Numbered from the stretch's first letter, positions 1 to 9,135 are shown. The stretch: 64,000 bases of DNA from Chryseobacterium indologenes (GCF_002025665.1 NZ_CP018786.1:744001-808000); one strand, 5' to 3'. Notes: generated by a model from the letters alone, not told the origin. Translations and numbers: made by a program.

Positions 1-87
1 CAATTAATGATGAAAATGAAGCTTGAGGATATGAGAAGTATAAACCTAACTAACTTCTAACCTCTAGCTTCTAATTTCTAAAAAATC

Positions 88-630
88 ATGAAAACAGCCA
101 ATGAGATGATAATCATCGATCTGGAAGCTACATGTTGGGAAAACGACAGAATTCCCAATGGACAACAGGTCGATATTATAGAAATAGGAATTTGCAAATT
201 AAACTTAACATCAAAAGCAATTTCCCAAAAACAAAGCATTTATGTAATTCCAGAACGGTCAGAAATCAACAGATTCTGTACACAATTGACCGGAATTACC
301 CCGCAACTGATAGAAGAAAAAGGAATCTATTTCGAAGAAGCCTGTGAAATAATCAGGGAGCAATATCATTCAGAACTGCTTATCTGGGCAGGATATGGAA
401 ACTTCGACGGTGAGCAGATCATAGAACAATGTGATTGGCTCGGGATAGCCAATCCTTTTTCAGAAAACTATATGAATGTGATGCATGAATTTAAAAGGCA
501 TTTCAGACTGCATAAACAAATAGGACTTAAAAGAGCTCTGAACTATCTGAATATGGATTTTGAAGGTACCCATCACAGCGGAGCAGACGATGCTTATAAT
601 ACAGCCAGAATTTTAAGTAAGATTCTGTAA
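88..630 (+). CDS. DEDDh 3'-5' exonuclease (ERI-1/KapD-like)
   Basis: Single-domain exonuclease of the DnaQ-like DEDDh superfamily, 180 aa, which is the usual size for the stand-alone ERI-1/KapD branch. The metal ligands are visible: Asp11 and Glu13 in the 'DLEATCWE' segment, a mid-protein Asp in 'GNFDGEQ', and the C-terminal His and Asp in 'THHSGADDA' (about residues 161-169). The family removes nucleotides from RNA or DNA 3' ends with two metal ions; the substrate here cannot be read from sequence. It is a cytoplasmic protein without signal or membrane segment. A second, broken paralogue follows 106 bp downstream on the same strand, so the pair arose by tandem duplication. The ATG start is directly before the conserved first motif, leaving no room for a later start. 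Confidence 0.85.
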   Translation: MKTANEMIIIDLEATCWENDRIPNGQQVDIIEIGICKLNLTSKAISQKQSIYVIPERSEINRFCTQLTGITPQLIEEKGIYFEEACEIIREQYHSELLIWAGYGNFDGEQIIEQCDWLGIANPFSENYMNVMHEFKRHFRLHKQIGLKRALNYLNMDFEGTHHSGADDAYNTARILSKIL

Positions 631-736
631 ATAGTAATCAGGCCGGAAGACTGAAACTAAAGGCGGGAGGTAAAGTAGATACTATGGAAAACTTCCGTAT
701 CCGTCTTCTATCCTTTAACAATTAAATTTTTAACAA

Positions 737-1287
737 GTGAAAATAACAGAAAATATATTAATAGTAGACCTTGAAGCAACGTGCTGGGAAAACCGGCCGC
801 CAAGAGGTCAGGAAAGTGAGATCATCGAAATCGGAGTATGCATTATGAATGCAAAAACCGGTAAGATCTCTAAAAATGAAGGGATTTTAATAAAACCCCA
901 ACATTCAAAAGTAAGCCCGTTCTGTACGGAACTGACCACGCTTACCCAAAATATGCTGGATCATGAAGGCATTATGCTGGATGATGCTTTCGATATCCTG
1001 AGAGCAGAATATGATTCCGAAGAATTGACATGGGCGAGTTACGAAATTATGATCTGAATATGCTTCAAAACCAGGCAAGAAGATTCTACACAGATTATCC
1101 GATGAGTGATGACCACATCAATGTAAAAACATTATTCGGTGAAATTCACCCTACTATCAGGAAAAGTGTCGGAATGAACAGGGCTTTGGGTGAATTGGGG
1201 ATGACTTTAGAAGGTACCCACCACAGAGGAGTAGATGACGCCAAAAACATTGCAAAGATTCTGCATTGGTGTCTGAAGAATTATTAA
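737..1287 (+). pseudogene. Second DEDDh exonuclease, frameshifted
   Basis: This paralogue of the upstream exonuclease starts at a GTG (737) and keeps the first motif ('DLEATCWE') and the C-terminal 'THHRGVDDA' motif, but the reading frame breaks near 1040. Frame one ends at a stop at 1055-1057 after 'TWASYEIMI'. The rest, from the middle Asp motif onwards, continues in another frame to 1287. Inserting one G (so that 'TAC GAA ATT' becomes 'TAC GGA AAT') restores 'WASYGNYDLN', matching 'WAGYGNFDGE' of the intact copy. It is therefore either a single-base deletion that inactivated the copy or a sequencing error. The otherwise clean coding sequence on both sides argues for a very recent loss or an error. 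Confidence 0.8.
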
Positions 1288-1319
1288 ATCATCTGAAATA
1301 AAGCAGATATTTAAAAAAT

Positions 1320-1353
1320 GAAGACTGTCTCAAATGATGAGGCAGTCTTTTTA
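1320..1353. terminator. Intrinsic terminator between convergent genes
   Basis: AAGACTGTCTC and GAGGCAGTCTT form a stem with a short AAATGAT-like loop, followed by a T-run on the plus strand. It lies between the exonuclease pseudogene and the convergent hydrolase gene and probably serves the plus strand; the stem could also help end the minus transcript. Confidence 0.7.
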
Positions 1354-2235
1354 TTATGCTATATCAGATATCCTGTTACAAATAAAGTTGTGAAGCTCCA
1401 CCGGAATAGAATGTCCCATTCCTTCAATAAGAAGCCATTCAGCACCGGGAATAGAATCCGCAATATCTTTTCCGCAATCAGAATGAAAGATCAGATCGTC
1501 TGTTCCATGAATAATCAAAGTCGGAGCTGATATTTTTTCCAATATCTCAGCATTATACTGATAAGAACCCATCGCTAAAAGCTGACGGATAATTCCATTT
1601 TTTGTTTTTGAACGGGTAAGTTCTTTTTCAAGCAAAGCCATTTCTTGATTCGAATCAAAAATATATCCCGAACCCGATATTTTCTTTGCAAAACGGATCT
1701 TTTCCCTCAAATACTCTTCTTTCTGAAGAACAGGATCAGCAGATACCTGTGTCATCATAGCCATCATTTCAGAATCAGGCTTAGGAAGAGACGGATTCAT
1801 AGAGGTGGACATGATGATCGTTAATGATAAAACTCTTTCAGGATAATAGGAGCCTAAAAGCTGTGCAATAATTCCTCCCATGGAACGTCCCACAATATGC
1901 GCTTTTTCAATCTTTAAATAATCCAGTAAACCAATAACATCATTTGCCATATCCATCAATGAATAAGGTATACCTTCCTTACTCAATGCAGCAAAGATTT
2001 CGTCAATCCCTTTACCAGACGGAAGTTCCCTTTGTATATCGAAAACAGAACTGCCTGAATCTCTATTATCAAAACGGATTACTCTGAAACCTTTTTTTAC
2101 CAAAAGATCACAGAATTCACGATCCCAGCGGATCATCTGACTTCCTAATCCTGAGATCAGGACTATATTTTTGGAATTTCCTTCACCAAAAATTTCGTAA
2201 CATAAGTCTACATCTTTTATAGAAGTTATTTTCAT
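1354..2235 (-). CDS. Alpha/beta hydrolase
   Basis: Alpha/beta-hydrolase fold enzyme of 293 aa. The nucleophile elbow is 'GRSMGG' (Ser near residue 117), the acid lies in 'HGTDDLIF' near the C-terminus and the catalytic His in 'GMGHSIP'. The oxyanion region 'LISGLGSQ' is at residues 27-34. The arrangement resembles the esterase/methylesterase branch (RdmC/EstB-like), but the substrate cannot be read from sequence. There is no signal peptide. It is the last gene of a three-gene minus-strand unit: MarR regulator, GIY-YIG protein, then this gene with only 5 bp between it and its predecessor, so it is likely under control of the MarR protein. Confidence 0.85.
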   Translation of the reverse strand: MKITSIKDVDLCYEIFGEGNSKNIVLISGLGSQMIRWDREFCDLLVKKGFRVIRFDNRDSGSSVFDIQRELPSGKGIDEIFAALSKEGIPYSLMDMANDVIGLLDYLKIEKAHIVGRSMGGIIAQLLGSYYPERVLSLTIIMSTSMNPSLPKPDSEMMAMMTQVSADPVLQKEEYLREKIRFAKKISGSGYIFDSNQEMALLEKELTRSKTKNGIIRQLLAMGSYQYNAEILEKISAPTLIIHGTDDLIFHSDCGKDIADSIPGAEWLLIEGMGHSIPVELHNFICNRISDIA

Positions 2236-2240
2236 AGAGT

Positions 2241-2579
2241 TTAATAGAATTCTGCTTTACTTTCTGATCTTACTTTTTGTTCAGCTTTCTGTATCTCCTG
2301 ACGATAATTGATATATTCATTATTCTGGTCAGGTACAATTGTAGCAAACTCAAATGTAAAAGATTCACTTCCGAGCTCAGTCCATTCCTTTTGTAATTGA
2401 TAATTGGTAAACAATCTGCCATTTAAAAGAAATTTCATCTTGTTCACCAATGCTTCCAGATGTAAAGAAGCCTGAACATATTTTTTCCCGTTTAAAGTAT
2501 TGGTAACAGCAAGTACTCCCATTGTTGTGGTATAGTCTTTTGCCTTTTCTCTTAGCTGTTTCTTTAATGCATTTTTCAT
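2241..2579 (-). CDS. GIY-YIG nuclease family protein
   Basis: Small protein of 112 aa that looks like the compact GIY-YIG family common in Bacteroidetes. The N-terminal beta-strands appear as 'MGVLAVTNTLNGKKYVQAS', where the classical GIY...YIG pair is degenerate (GVL and YVQ). The following helix 'LEALVNKMKFLLNGR' and the 'LQKEWTELGSESFTFEF' segment match the usual layout of this family. Because the catalytic Tyr residues are partly lost, nuclease activity is uncertain. It sits 7 bp after the MarR gene and 5 bp before the hydrolase, in one operon. Confidence 0.65.
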   Translation of the reverse strand: MKNALKKQLREKAKDYTTTMGVLAVTNTLNGKKYVQASLHLEALVNKMKFLLNGRLFTNYQLQKEWTELGSESFTFEFATIVPDQNNEYINYRQEIQKAEQKVRSESKAEFY

Positions 2580-2586
2580 ATTTTCA

Positions 2587-3012
2587 TTATTGTATATTTC
2601 CTCCTAAATCAAATAAAAGCTCATTGACTATGCGTAGAGATTTACCTTTTTTGGATGAAAGAATTTCTTTAGTAATATTTTCGGCGCTTAGCTTAGCTTC
2701 TTCAAATATTTTTTTACCGTTAGAAGTGATGACCACATAACTTACGCGGGCATCTCTTTCATTGGTTTCTCTGGATACCAGTCCGATTTTTTCCAATGGA
2801 TTCAATAAGCGGGTGACTCCTGATGCTGTAAGTCCTATTTTTTCGGCAAGATCTATTCTTCTCATTTTGCTCTCAGAGGAAGAATAGAGCACATAAAGAA
2901 TAACAAAGTCATTGAGTCCCAGACCATGAACGCTCAGAGAATCAAATTTTCTGGCAATTACAGACTGTAATTTATTAATGTTTATTAAAAATAATAATTC
3001 TGTGCTTATCAT
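2587..3012 (-). CDS. MarR family transcriptional regulator
   Basis: Winged-helix repressor of 141 aa with the MarR layout: N-terminal dimerisation helix, HTH in 'RIDLAEKIGLTASGVTRLLNPLEKIGL' region, and the beta-wing 'RETNERDARVSYVVIT' with the conserved Asp-x-Arg. MarR proteins usually repress their own operon and release DNA upon binding a small ligand. As first gene of the unit with the GIY-YIG protein and hydrolase, it likely autoregulates those genes. A -7 element reading TATATTTG on the minus strand lies about 35 bp upstream. Confidence 0.85.
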   Translation of the reverse strand: MISTELLFLININKLQSVIARKFDSLSVHGLGLNDFVILYVLYSSSESKMRRIDLAEKIGLTASGVTRLLNPLEKIGLVSRETNERDARVSYVVITSNGKKIFEEAKLSAENITKEILSSKKGKSLRIVNELLFDLGGNIQ

Positions 3013-3047
3013 TGATATGTATTTGAGTTGTTAAGTATTTTATTTTG

Positions 3048-3055
3048 CAAATATA
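3048..3055 (-). promoter_or_regulatory. -7 promoter element of the MarR operon
   Basis: On the minus strand the sequence reads TATATTTG, a full match to the Bacteroidetes TAnnTTTG element, 35 nt before the MarR start codon. The -33 element is not clear. Confidence 0.5.
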
Positions 3056-3810
3056 TAAAATTTAGAGAATTACAATCCTGTTTTTATTATTTTAAAAAAA
3101 ATTAACGTATTGATAAGCTAACCTGATTTGTTATATGGTATCTCAAATTCTGGAATTAAGACACCAAATGTTGTGTAAATATCATGATATAGTGCTTTTA
3201 ATCACTTTTTTATTAATATATCTTTAAACAGGGAATTGTTTTTATATGACCAAAGGCTTTGATAGCTATTGTTTTAATTAACTTAATATTTGTTAAAAAA
3301 ATCACTTTTATGGGATAATTTACTGTCTGTCAGTCATTTTTTTTTATTTTAGCCGATAAGAATGAGTTTATGCTTATTGATAAAGATTTTCAGGTGAAAA
3401 ATTTAAACTGTTGACGTATTGTAAAACAGGAAACGAGTACAAATAACAGAATTCTGATATGACAAGACGCCTGTTGACATTGTCATATCAGAATTCTTTG
3501 ATCGTTACATTCCTGATAATACTTCTTTTTTAAATACTTCATTCAATTTTATCAAGGTGTTTATGATAATAATCTGATGAGAATTTTACATATGGTATCC
3601 TGTTTTTCAGACTCTGCTTTTACAGGAAAAAAATAGTAAAACTTATTAAGTATTGTATATCAGTGTTTTATTTAAATATATATTATATTTCCGAATGTTT
3701 AGATGAAACAGAATTCGCTTCTCGGAAGAGGCTTTGTTTATTCCTGTTTTTGGGGCTGTTTAATACTGTTAAATGCTCTGTGGTACGGCTTTTGAAGCCT
3801 TATAAACAGG
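3056..3810. other. AT-rich intergenic region with one long inverted repeat
   Basis: About 750 bp without a convincing gene, very AT-rich, with stops in all frames. The only clear structure is a perfect 18-bp inverted repeat at 3448-3497 (listed separately). No promoter with both elements is clear before the next ORF. Confidence 0.6.
3448..3497. repeat. Perfect 18-bp inverted repeat
   Basis: AGAATTCTGATATGACAA (3448-3465) and its exact reverse complement (3480-3497) are separated by a 14-nt loop. The flanks carry no T-run, so it is not a typical terminator. It stands alone in the large gap between the MarR operon and the DUF6493-like gene. Confidence 0.8.
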
Positions 3811-4134
3811 ATGTTTTTGAATAATTTTAAAGAAATGAAGTGGGGAACAATAATTGGTAAAAAGTTAAGTTTTGAATGGAATCAGATAAAAGGATTTATC
3901 AACAAAATTCCAAAACTTATCAATCTGATTATCAGTTATAATGTTGCTTCCGGAAAACTGCTGATACCCATTCTTTCAACAGTTGAAAAGACAGTTTTGA
4001 ATGCTGAAAAGTTCTTTGGGCTTTATCATAAACTGTTAAAATCAAATCAGTCTGGGATGAAAAAAATTTTGTCAGACAACCTAAAGAATGGAAAAAAAAT
4101 GAATAACCTGAAACAAATTTATACATCAAATTAA
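3811..4134 (+). CDS. Hypothetical protein, possibly real
   Basis: Open frame of 107 aa, basic and with a hydrophobic middle segment ('LINLIISYNVASGKLLIPIL', about residues 37-56). No family is recognised. It is listed because it ends only 6 bp before the DUF6493-like gene, on the same strand, which would fit an operon. Its lysine-rich, AT-rich composition also fits chance translation of intergenic DNA, so it may not be a gene. Confidence 0.3.
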   Translation: MFLNNFKEMKWGTIIGKKLSFEWNQIKGFINKIPKLINLIISYNVASGKLLIPILSTVEKTVLNAEKFFGLYHKLLKSNQSGMKKILSDNLKNGKKMNNLKQIYTSN

Positions 4135-4140
4135 AGCACC

Positions 4141-6837
4141 ATGAAAGAAAGACTTTATGAGATCCTTAATGAGGAAAAAATACATGAGATTATTCCCTTT
4201 CTAAAAGAGCTTAGTATTGAAGAAAGGAAAACACTGGTACCGTCTATAAAGAAAATGGACCGTGAGATCAGTAAAATTGTAATGACTAAAAACTCCTACC
4301 ATACGGCAGGATCTGTGAATCAGCATTCCATTATAGATATTGCTTCATTTGTCTGCATGGACAAAAAGAATTTCGGTAAAAATTACTGGAGTCTTTTCCG
4401 CAATGTAGAACAAACTGATCAGATACTGGAATGGGGCTGCCCCGATTGGTTTTCAGACTTTATCAATGAATCAGTAGAAGCTGAATTTACAGCATTTAAT
4501 TATAAGGATATTTTAGGATGGACAGAGAAAGGCTATGTACAACCTAAACCGGAATTACTGGGACATCATCTGAGTAATTATCCGGCAGATCTTGACCGCC
4601 ATCCTGAAACACTCAATACTCATTTTTGGTATTTGTGCGAATTTCCTTCCAAATCTTTACCTTTCCGTAAAGAATGGTTTCCTATTGTTCAAAAGCTTAT
4701 TACGGATAAAAAAATTGAAAGAAAAAGATTTCTGAAAGAGTGTCTTCTGGCTGCCAACAGGAATTTTAATAAAAATGTCACGGGTTGGTTTATGGATGCG
4801 TTTACCTCATTAAAACCCACGGAAGAAGAATTATCTGATTTACAGGATGAACTCCTAGCAGGGCTTGTTTCTTCACAGTCAAAAGCCGTAAATACATTAT
4901 TATCACACTTGAAAAAAATTGTGGGAACTTCAGAATTTAAGAATGAAGAATTTTCACATTATCTTCCGAATCTACTAAGCTCTGAGGTAAAAACAGTAGT
5001 GATTTCCAGTCTGGGACTTACTGAAAAAATATTCCAGAGAAAGAAAATGGATCCGGATATGCTTGGAATGGCTTTAAGTACAGCATTTGTCAGTAAAGAT
5101 GATGGAATACAATCAAAAGCAGCCAAGATCATCCTTAAATACATTCCGGCTTCAGAAAATATGATAGAGGCACTTTCCCATTATTCAGATAATATACTGA
5201 CCAATGTGCGCCCTCTTTTGGTAAAATATATTGAAGGAAAACAACCAGAGCTTGAGGCGATAGCTTCGGAAAAAAGAGTATTGACCTCAGACGAAAATGC
5301 AGTACAGGTACTTCAGAACTTTGAAGATCTCATGTTCTATCTGCCTTTAGCAATGGACGATCCGTATAGCTATCATTGTGATATTGCTTTGACAGCGTTT
5401 ATCAAATTTGCCGGAGACGTGGATGCAGAATCTGTAAAACTGGTGGAACCTGTATTTTTGAAGGCTTGTAAAACCATTGCGAAATGGGAAGTTCCTTATC
5501 TGAATGTTTTACTGTGCAATGCAATCATCAATTATGGTTTGGCTTTGATGGAGCAATATCCTGTTCAGCTAAAGAATCTGGAAAAAATATATCAGAAAAC
5601 CAAAGAAGAGGAAGCTGCTAGAGAGTCTTACTCCAATTATCAGAAAAAACTAGGTCCGATAGAAGATGTTGGGGCAGATTGCCCAGCAAGACAGGCTTTT
5701 AAAGATATTGCTATCTATGCAGTTGAAAAAATAAAATCCGGTGACAAACTTCCTTTGTTGTTTCCTATCACCCATGCACCTTGTTGGATTTCTCCTGTTA
5801 CTTTGGTTGAAAGGCTTGAGAGCTATCAGAACAGCAATACAGAGCCCCATCATCTGGATATTCAGCTTGCTCTGCAACGTTGTGCTTTAGATGATACTTT
5901 AAAAGCTATTGCCGAAGCAGAGAAAAGATTAAAAGGTGAATATAAAGAATTACTGCTTTTCTTCTTTGGAAAAAATGAAAACCCGGAAGGTAATTTTATA
6001 CATCCTTCATGGTGGATGACAGCGGGAATTACCCGTTCACCGGAAACTGTTTTTGAGGAATTTAAAAATTTCGGATATGATAATATTCCCACAGAATTCT
6101 TTTCAGGAGCTTACCAATGGAAAACCATTGACAATAAGAAAAACTCATACTATCCGGTAGAACTGAACATTACGATTCCAAAATATCATCTTGAAAAAAG
6201 AAAAGAACCTTTGTTCATGGAATATTTTGTTGCTGAGCAGAAAGAGCTTAATGAAATTCCTGCACTGATGCTTTGCTTCCCCAATACACCTGCAAACGCG
6301 CTGGCGAAGGTAATTAAATATTGCCTTTTCTATTCAGGAATTGCAGAAGTTTTTGAAAGAAGTCTTGTTCTGAATACTGCCAATACATTATATCAGATCA
6401 AAAAACCTCTCGATGAAATTGGGTATCTGTTTCTGGGGACTATTTTTCTGGACAGTGATAAGGCCATTCGTGGAACAGCTGCTGAAATTTGGCTTGAACA
6501 TGTTTCTTGCCAGATGATGGATAATGCATGGTTGGGAAGAGTAATTGGTTTACACGAAAAATTGGAGTGGGCACCAGTGAAGAGATTGACCGATCTTATG
6601 CAGCACCACATGCTTAATATAAGTAAAAATCATAATGCGGCTCTTGAAGAATTGATTTTCAATATTTTACTTCAAATGGAAGAACCTGTTACCAATCTGA
6701 AAAGAATTCTGGAAATTTACCATGAAGTATTGGCATTGAACCATTCCTCAGTACACCAGGAAGTCGTTGAAAAATTAAACAGCTGGAAAGAAAACTCGAG
6801 TCTTAAAAAAATATGTAATCTTCTTCTGAAAAAATAA
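4141..6837 (+). CDS. DUF6493-like large protein
   Basis: Protein of 898 aa, mostly alpha-helical, with the look of a HEAT/armadillo-type scaffold and no enzymatic motif that I can see. Conserved-looking patches include 'WGCPDWFSDF' (about residues 98-107), 'LLFPITHAPCWISPVTLVERL' region (about 540) and 'HPSWWMT' (about 620). This matches my memory of the DUF6493 family, which in Bacteroidetes is coded beside SWIM zinc-finger proteins and often near MoxR-type ATPases and vWA proteins; no such ATPase is seen here. It is followed after 3 bp by the SWIM gene, so the two are co-transcribed and probably work as one complex. Function unknown. Confidence 0.65.
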   Translation: MKERLYEILNEEKIHEIIPFLKELSIEERKTLVPSIKKMDREISKIVMTKNSYHTAGSVNQHSIIDIASFVCMDKKNFGKNYWSLFRNVEQTDQILEWGCPDWFSDFINESVEAEFTAFNYKDILGWTEKGYVQPKPELLGHHLSNYPADLDRHPETLNTHFWYLCEFPSKSLPFRKEWFPIVQKLITDKKIERKRFLKECLLAANRNFNKNVTGWFMDAFTSLKPTEEELSDLQDELLAGLVSSQSKAVNTLLSHLKKIVGTSEFKNEEFSHYLPNLLSSEVKTVVISSLGLTEKIFQRKKMDPDMLGMALSTAFVSKDDGIQSKAAKIILKYIPASENMIEALSHYSDNILTNVRPLLVKYIEGKQPELEAIASEKRVLTSDENAVQVLQNFEDLMFYLPLAMDDPYSYHCDIALTAFIKFAGDVDAESVKLVEPVFLKACKTIAKWEVPYLNVLLCNAIINYGLALMEQYPVQLKNLEKIYQKTKEEEAARESYSNYQKKLGPIEDVGADCPARQAFKDIAIYAVEKIKSGDKLPLLFPITHAPCWISPVTLVERLESYQNSNTEPHHLDIQLALQRCALDDTLKAIAEAEKRLKGEYKELLLFFFGKNENPEGNFIHPSWWMTAGITRSPETVFEEFKNFGYDNIPTEFFSGAYQWKTIDNKKNSYYPVELNITIPKYHLEKRKEPLFMEYFVAEQKELNEIPALMLCFPNTPANALAKVIKYCLFYSGIAEVFERSLVLNTANTLYQIKKPLDEIGYLFLGTIFLDSDKAIRGTAAEIWLEHVSCQMMDNAWLGRVIGLHEKLEWAPVKRLTDLMQHHMLNISKNHNAALEELIFNILLQMEEPVTNLKRILEIYHEVLALNHSSVHQEVVEKLNSWKENSSLKKICNLLLKK

Positions 6838-6840
6838 AAC

Positions 6841-8184
6841 ATGGAAGATATGCTTATTTATAGCTATTCAGGAGTATCCTCTTTAGCCAGGAGAGGTGCA
6901 CTTGAAGAGTTATTTCTTGCTAAATACTGTGAGATTGACAAAAATACCAATGTTCCCTGTTTTTTCTGGGGAAATGTAGGACAACCCTTTATTTTAGCCC
7001 GATGTCTGATTACACTTTCTAACATTGTAAAATCCAGTTTTAACCTGTCACCTTTTCAGATGGTATTTCTTAAAGATCCCATAGTAACGGCAGGAAATGA
7101 AAGACTAAGGTTTGAAGGTTTTTCTCATTGTGCAGGAGTGTATGCAAGAGTAGATGTGCTACCTGAGGGATTGGATGGAGAGTTTCTTGAAAACGGTACA
7201 ACGAATGTGGATTTCAATCAGCCTATGATAACGGCTTTGGGAAGCATCTGTCCGAATGAAAAAATTATGCTTTCTGTAGGACAAAAAGAAGTTGGGTTAT
7301 ACAAGGAGGGAAGTAAGGTCATAGAAAGAAAAGTACCATTGCCTGCTAAATGGATCAAAGGACTGGGAACTGTTCAGGTGTACTTATCAGAGTCAGAAAA
7401 GCGTCATACCTTCAATAAAATCCAGACACAGCAATTGTTTAAAGGAATGCCTAAAGGAGTGGTGAAGCCAGATTATTATTTAATTGTGAGAGGAAATAAA
7501 CCTATTTTTTCTCCGGTAAAATCTGCAGATTCTGTTTGTATAGGAGGACTTCACAGACTACGTCTAATAGAACCTCTTCTTCCTTATATTGATGGTATGC
7601 TGGTTTTCGCACATGCTAATATGAAGTCTACCACATGGCAACTCAATATGGGAAATATCCGGTTTAGTTTTTCTTTATCGAGAGAATGCTGGAGAGGTTT
7701 TCCAGGTGAAGGTGCGGTGTTGGATAGTCTGATCTCAGATGTTCCTGATGAATGGATTGATGCGTTGGATAAATATGCCTTTGCCAATCAGACTTTTAAT
7801 CCTGGCAGATTTGCTTTGGAAGAGAATATCAGTTTTGACAAAGTTGAAAATATTACTGGCAGACTCGCTGCAATGGGATTACTGGGTTACGATCTTAATG
7901 ACAGAGAATTTTTTTATCGTAGACTTCCCTTTAAATTAAGCCGTATTATCGGACTCAATCCCCGCTTAAAAAATGCAGAAAAACTGATAGAAGACGGAAA
8001 AGTTGAGATTTTAAATAATAATAAAGAAAGGACAGAAGCCAGAGTAAAAGGAACTGGTGTGCATCATACAGTAATTATTCAAGAAGAAAAAGTACGTTGT
8101 ACCTGCGAGTGGTTCAGTAAGTATCAAGGGGAGAGAGGTCCTTGTAAACATGTGTTGGCAGTAAAAAAACTAATCAATGTTTAA
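6841..8184 (+). CDS. SWIM zinc-finger protein
   Basis: Protein of 447 aa with a SWIM-type zinc site at its C-terminus: Cys420-x-Cys422, then 12 residues, Cys435-x-His437, followed by a hydrophobic helix. SWIM domains bind nucleic acid or protein and occur in bacterial SNF2 ATPases and in stand-alone accessory proteins of this type. The remaining 400 residues hold no recognised enzyme motif. It starts 3 bp after the DUF6493-like gene and is its co-transcribed partner. No predicted signal or membrane segment. Confidence 0.8.
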   Translation: MEDMLIYSYSGVSSLARRGALEELFLAKYCEIDKNTNVPCFFWGNVGQPFILARCLITLSNIVKSSFNLSPFQMVFLKDPIVTAGNERLRFEGFSHCAGVYARVDVLPEGLDGEFLENGTTNVDFNQPMITALGSICPNEKIMLSVGQKEVGLYKEGSKVIERKVPLPAKWIKGLGTVQVYLSESEKRHTFNKIQTQQLFKGMPKGVVKPDYYLIVRGNKPIFSPVKSADSVCIGGLHRLRLIEPLLPYIDGMLVFAHANMKSTTWQLNMGNIRFSFSLSRECWRGFPGEGAVLDSLISDVPDEWIDALDKYAFANQTFNPGRFALEENISFDKVENITGRLAAMGLLGYDLNDREFFYRRLPFKLSRIIGLNPRLKNAEKLIEDGKVEILNNNKERTEARVKGTGVHHTVIIQEEKVRCTCEWFSKYQGERGPCKHVLAVKKLINV

Positions 8185-8266
8185 ATACTGCTGATGCTCA
8201 TCTTATCATTTTGTTGACCAGCACAAAACCGCAACATCTTGCGCGACTGTGTTGTATTAACTTTTA

Positions 8267-8719
8267 TTAATTGTCAGTCCACTTCATCCATTCTTCATAG
8301 CTAAGTACTCCCAATTCGGGTTTGCCTTCACCCTCCAGAATAGAAATAAATTCAAGCTGGTTTCCATCTGGATCATTAAAATAAATAGCCAATGCAGGCA
8401 TCCATGCAAATACCATAGGCTCTACAGTTCCGTTTTTCAGAAAATTGTAAGGTTTTAAATCTTTTTTTTCAAGAAACTCCACAGAATAATTCAAAATATC
8501 CTCCTTACTGCTGGAAAAAGCAAAATGTCTGGTCTGAAGATTCTCCTTCTGCTCCCACAGCCCCAGCATAAAATCTTTTCCTTCTCCTGCCCATAAAAAA
8601 GCAATAGGTCTGGTTTCATCTCTATGAGCGAGCTTCAACCCTAATATATCTGTGTAAAATTGTATTGCATTTTCCAGATTGCTCACCTGAATATGAGTCT
8701 CATATATTCCTTTAATCAT
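8267..8719 (-). CDS. VOC family (glyoxalase-like) protein
   Basis: Vicinal-oxygen-chelate protein of 150 aa with two beta-alpha-beta-beta-beta units. The first unit has 'THIQVSNLENAIQFYTDILGLKL' region with a metal-type His near residue 9; the second carries 'AIYFNDPDGNQLEF', where the Glu is the usual metal ligand. Family members include glyoxalase I, dioxygenases and bleomycin/fosfomycin resistance proteins; substrate is not evident. It is monocistronic and convergent with the SWIM gene. Confidence 0.8.
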   Translation of the reverse strand: MIKGIYETHIQVSNLENAIQFYTDILGLKLAHRDETRPIAFLWAGEGKDFMLGLWEQKENLQTRHFAFSSSKEDILNYSVEFLEKKDLKPYNFLKNGTVEPMVFAWMPALAIYFNDPDGNQLEFISILEGEGKPELGVLSYEEWMKWTDN

Positions 8720-8815
8720 AGCTTAATTTTAATAAAAACAAAGCTAGAAAACTCTCATCTGAAAATGCTCTATACGCGATTTCTTTAATAAAAATGAATG
8801 ATAGAAGGATTTTAT

Positions 8816-8856
8816 AATTAGGAATTAGGAATTAGGAATTAGGAATTAGGAATTAG
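8816..8856. repeat. Heptanucleotide tandem repeat (GGAATTA)5
   Basis: Five perfect head-to-tail copies of GGAATTA (8821-8855), with a partial copy before. Such short tandem tracts occur between genes in Chryseobacterium. It is a candidate for copy-number variation between strains. Confidence 0.9.
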
Positions 8857-8902
8857 ATTGTCATTAAATATCAATATCAGTTTTCAACTTTTATTCAATA
8901 GG

Positions 8903-8956
8903 GGTGGGCTTTAGCCCACTCTTTCAAATATAGCCACTTTCATCCGGCTTTAGCCG
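8903..8956. repeat. Pair of REP-like short hairpins
   Basis: Two palindromes 25 nt apart share the core GGCTTTAGCC: GTGGGCTTTAGCCCAC (8904-8919) and CGGCTTTAGCCG (8945-8956). The paired layout with a common core looks like a REP-type intergenic element. No second copy is seen in this window. Confidence 0.55.
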
Positions 8957-9041
8957 AAACCTATCTAATTTAAGCACAAAATATCCAGCATACATTATCA
9001 TTTAATCACATTTTAATAAAAAAAATCTAAGAAAATTTTTA

Positions 9042-9077
9042 TGCGCAAATAGATTGCGCAATACTGTTTTTATTTTG
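9042..9077 (+). promoter_or_regulatory. Promoter with palindromic element, TROVE gene
   Basis: TGCGCAA-ATAGA-TTGCGCA, a perfect 7-bp inverted repeat (9042-9060), begins 28 nt before a -7-like element TTATTTTG (9070-9077). The same element at exactly the same spacing precedes three RNA units downstream (12268, 12485, 13358), so this is the operator or special -33 region of a shared regulon. The right half occupies the place of a normal -33 box. Confidence 0.75.
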
Positions 9078-9135
9078 CATCAGAAATCAGAGAGGAAGTA
9101 TCAACCTTCCCATGTTTAACAAAAAAACAGTAACC

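Noticed and set aside
8816..8856. CRISPR array
   Set aside because: The 7-nt unit is repeated without spacers; it is a simple tandem repeat.
9042..9077. Sigma-54 promoter for the TROVE gene
   Set aside because: The element lacks TGGCAC-N5-TTGC spacing and the downstream box matches TAnnTTTG. No RtcR-type activator gene is nearby.
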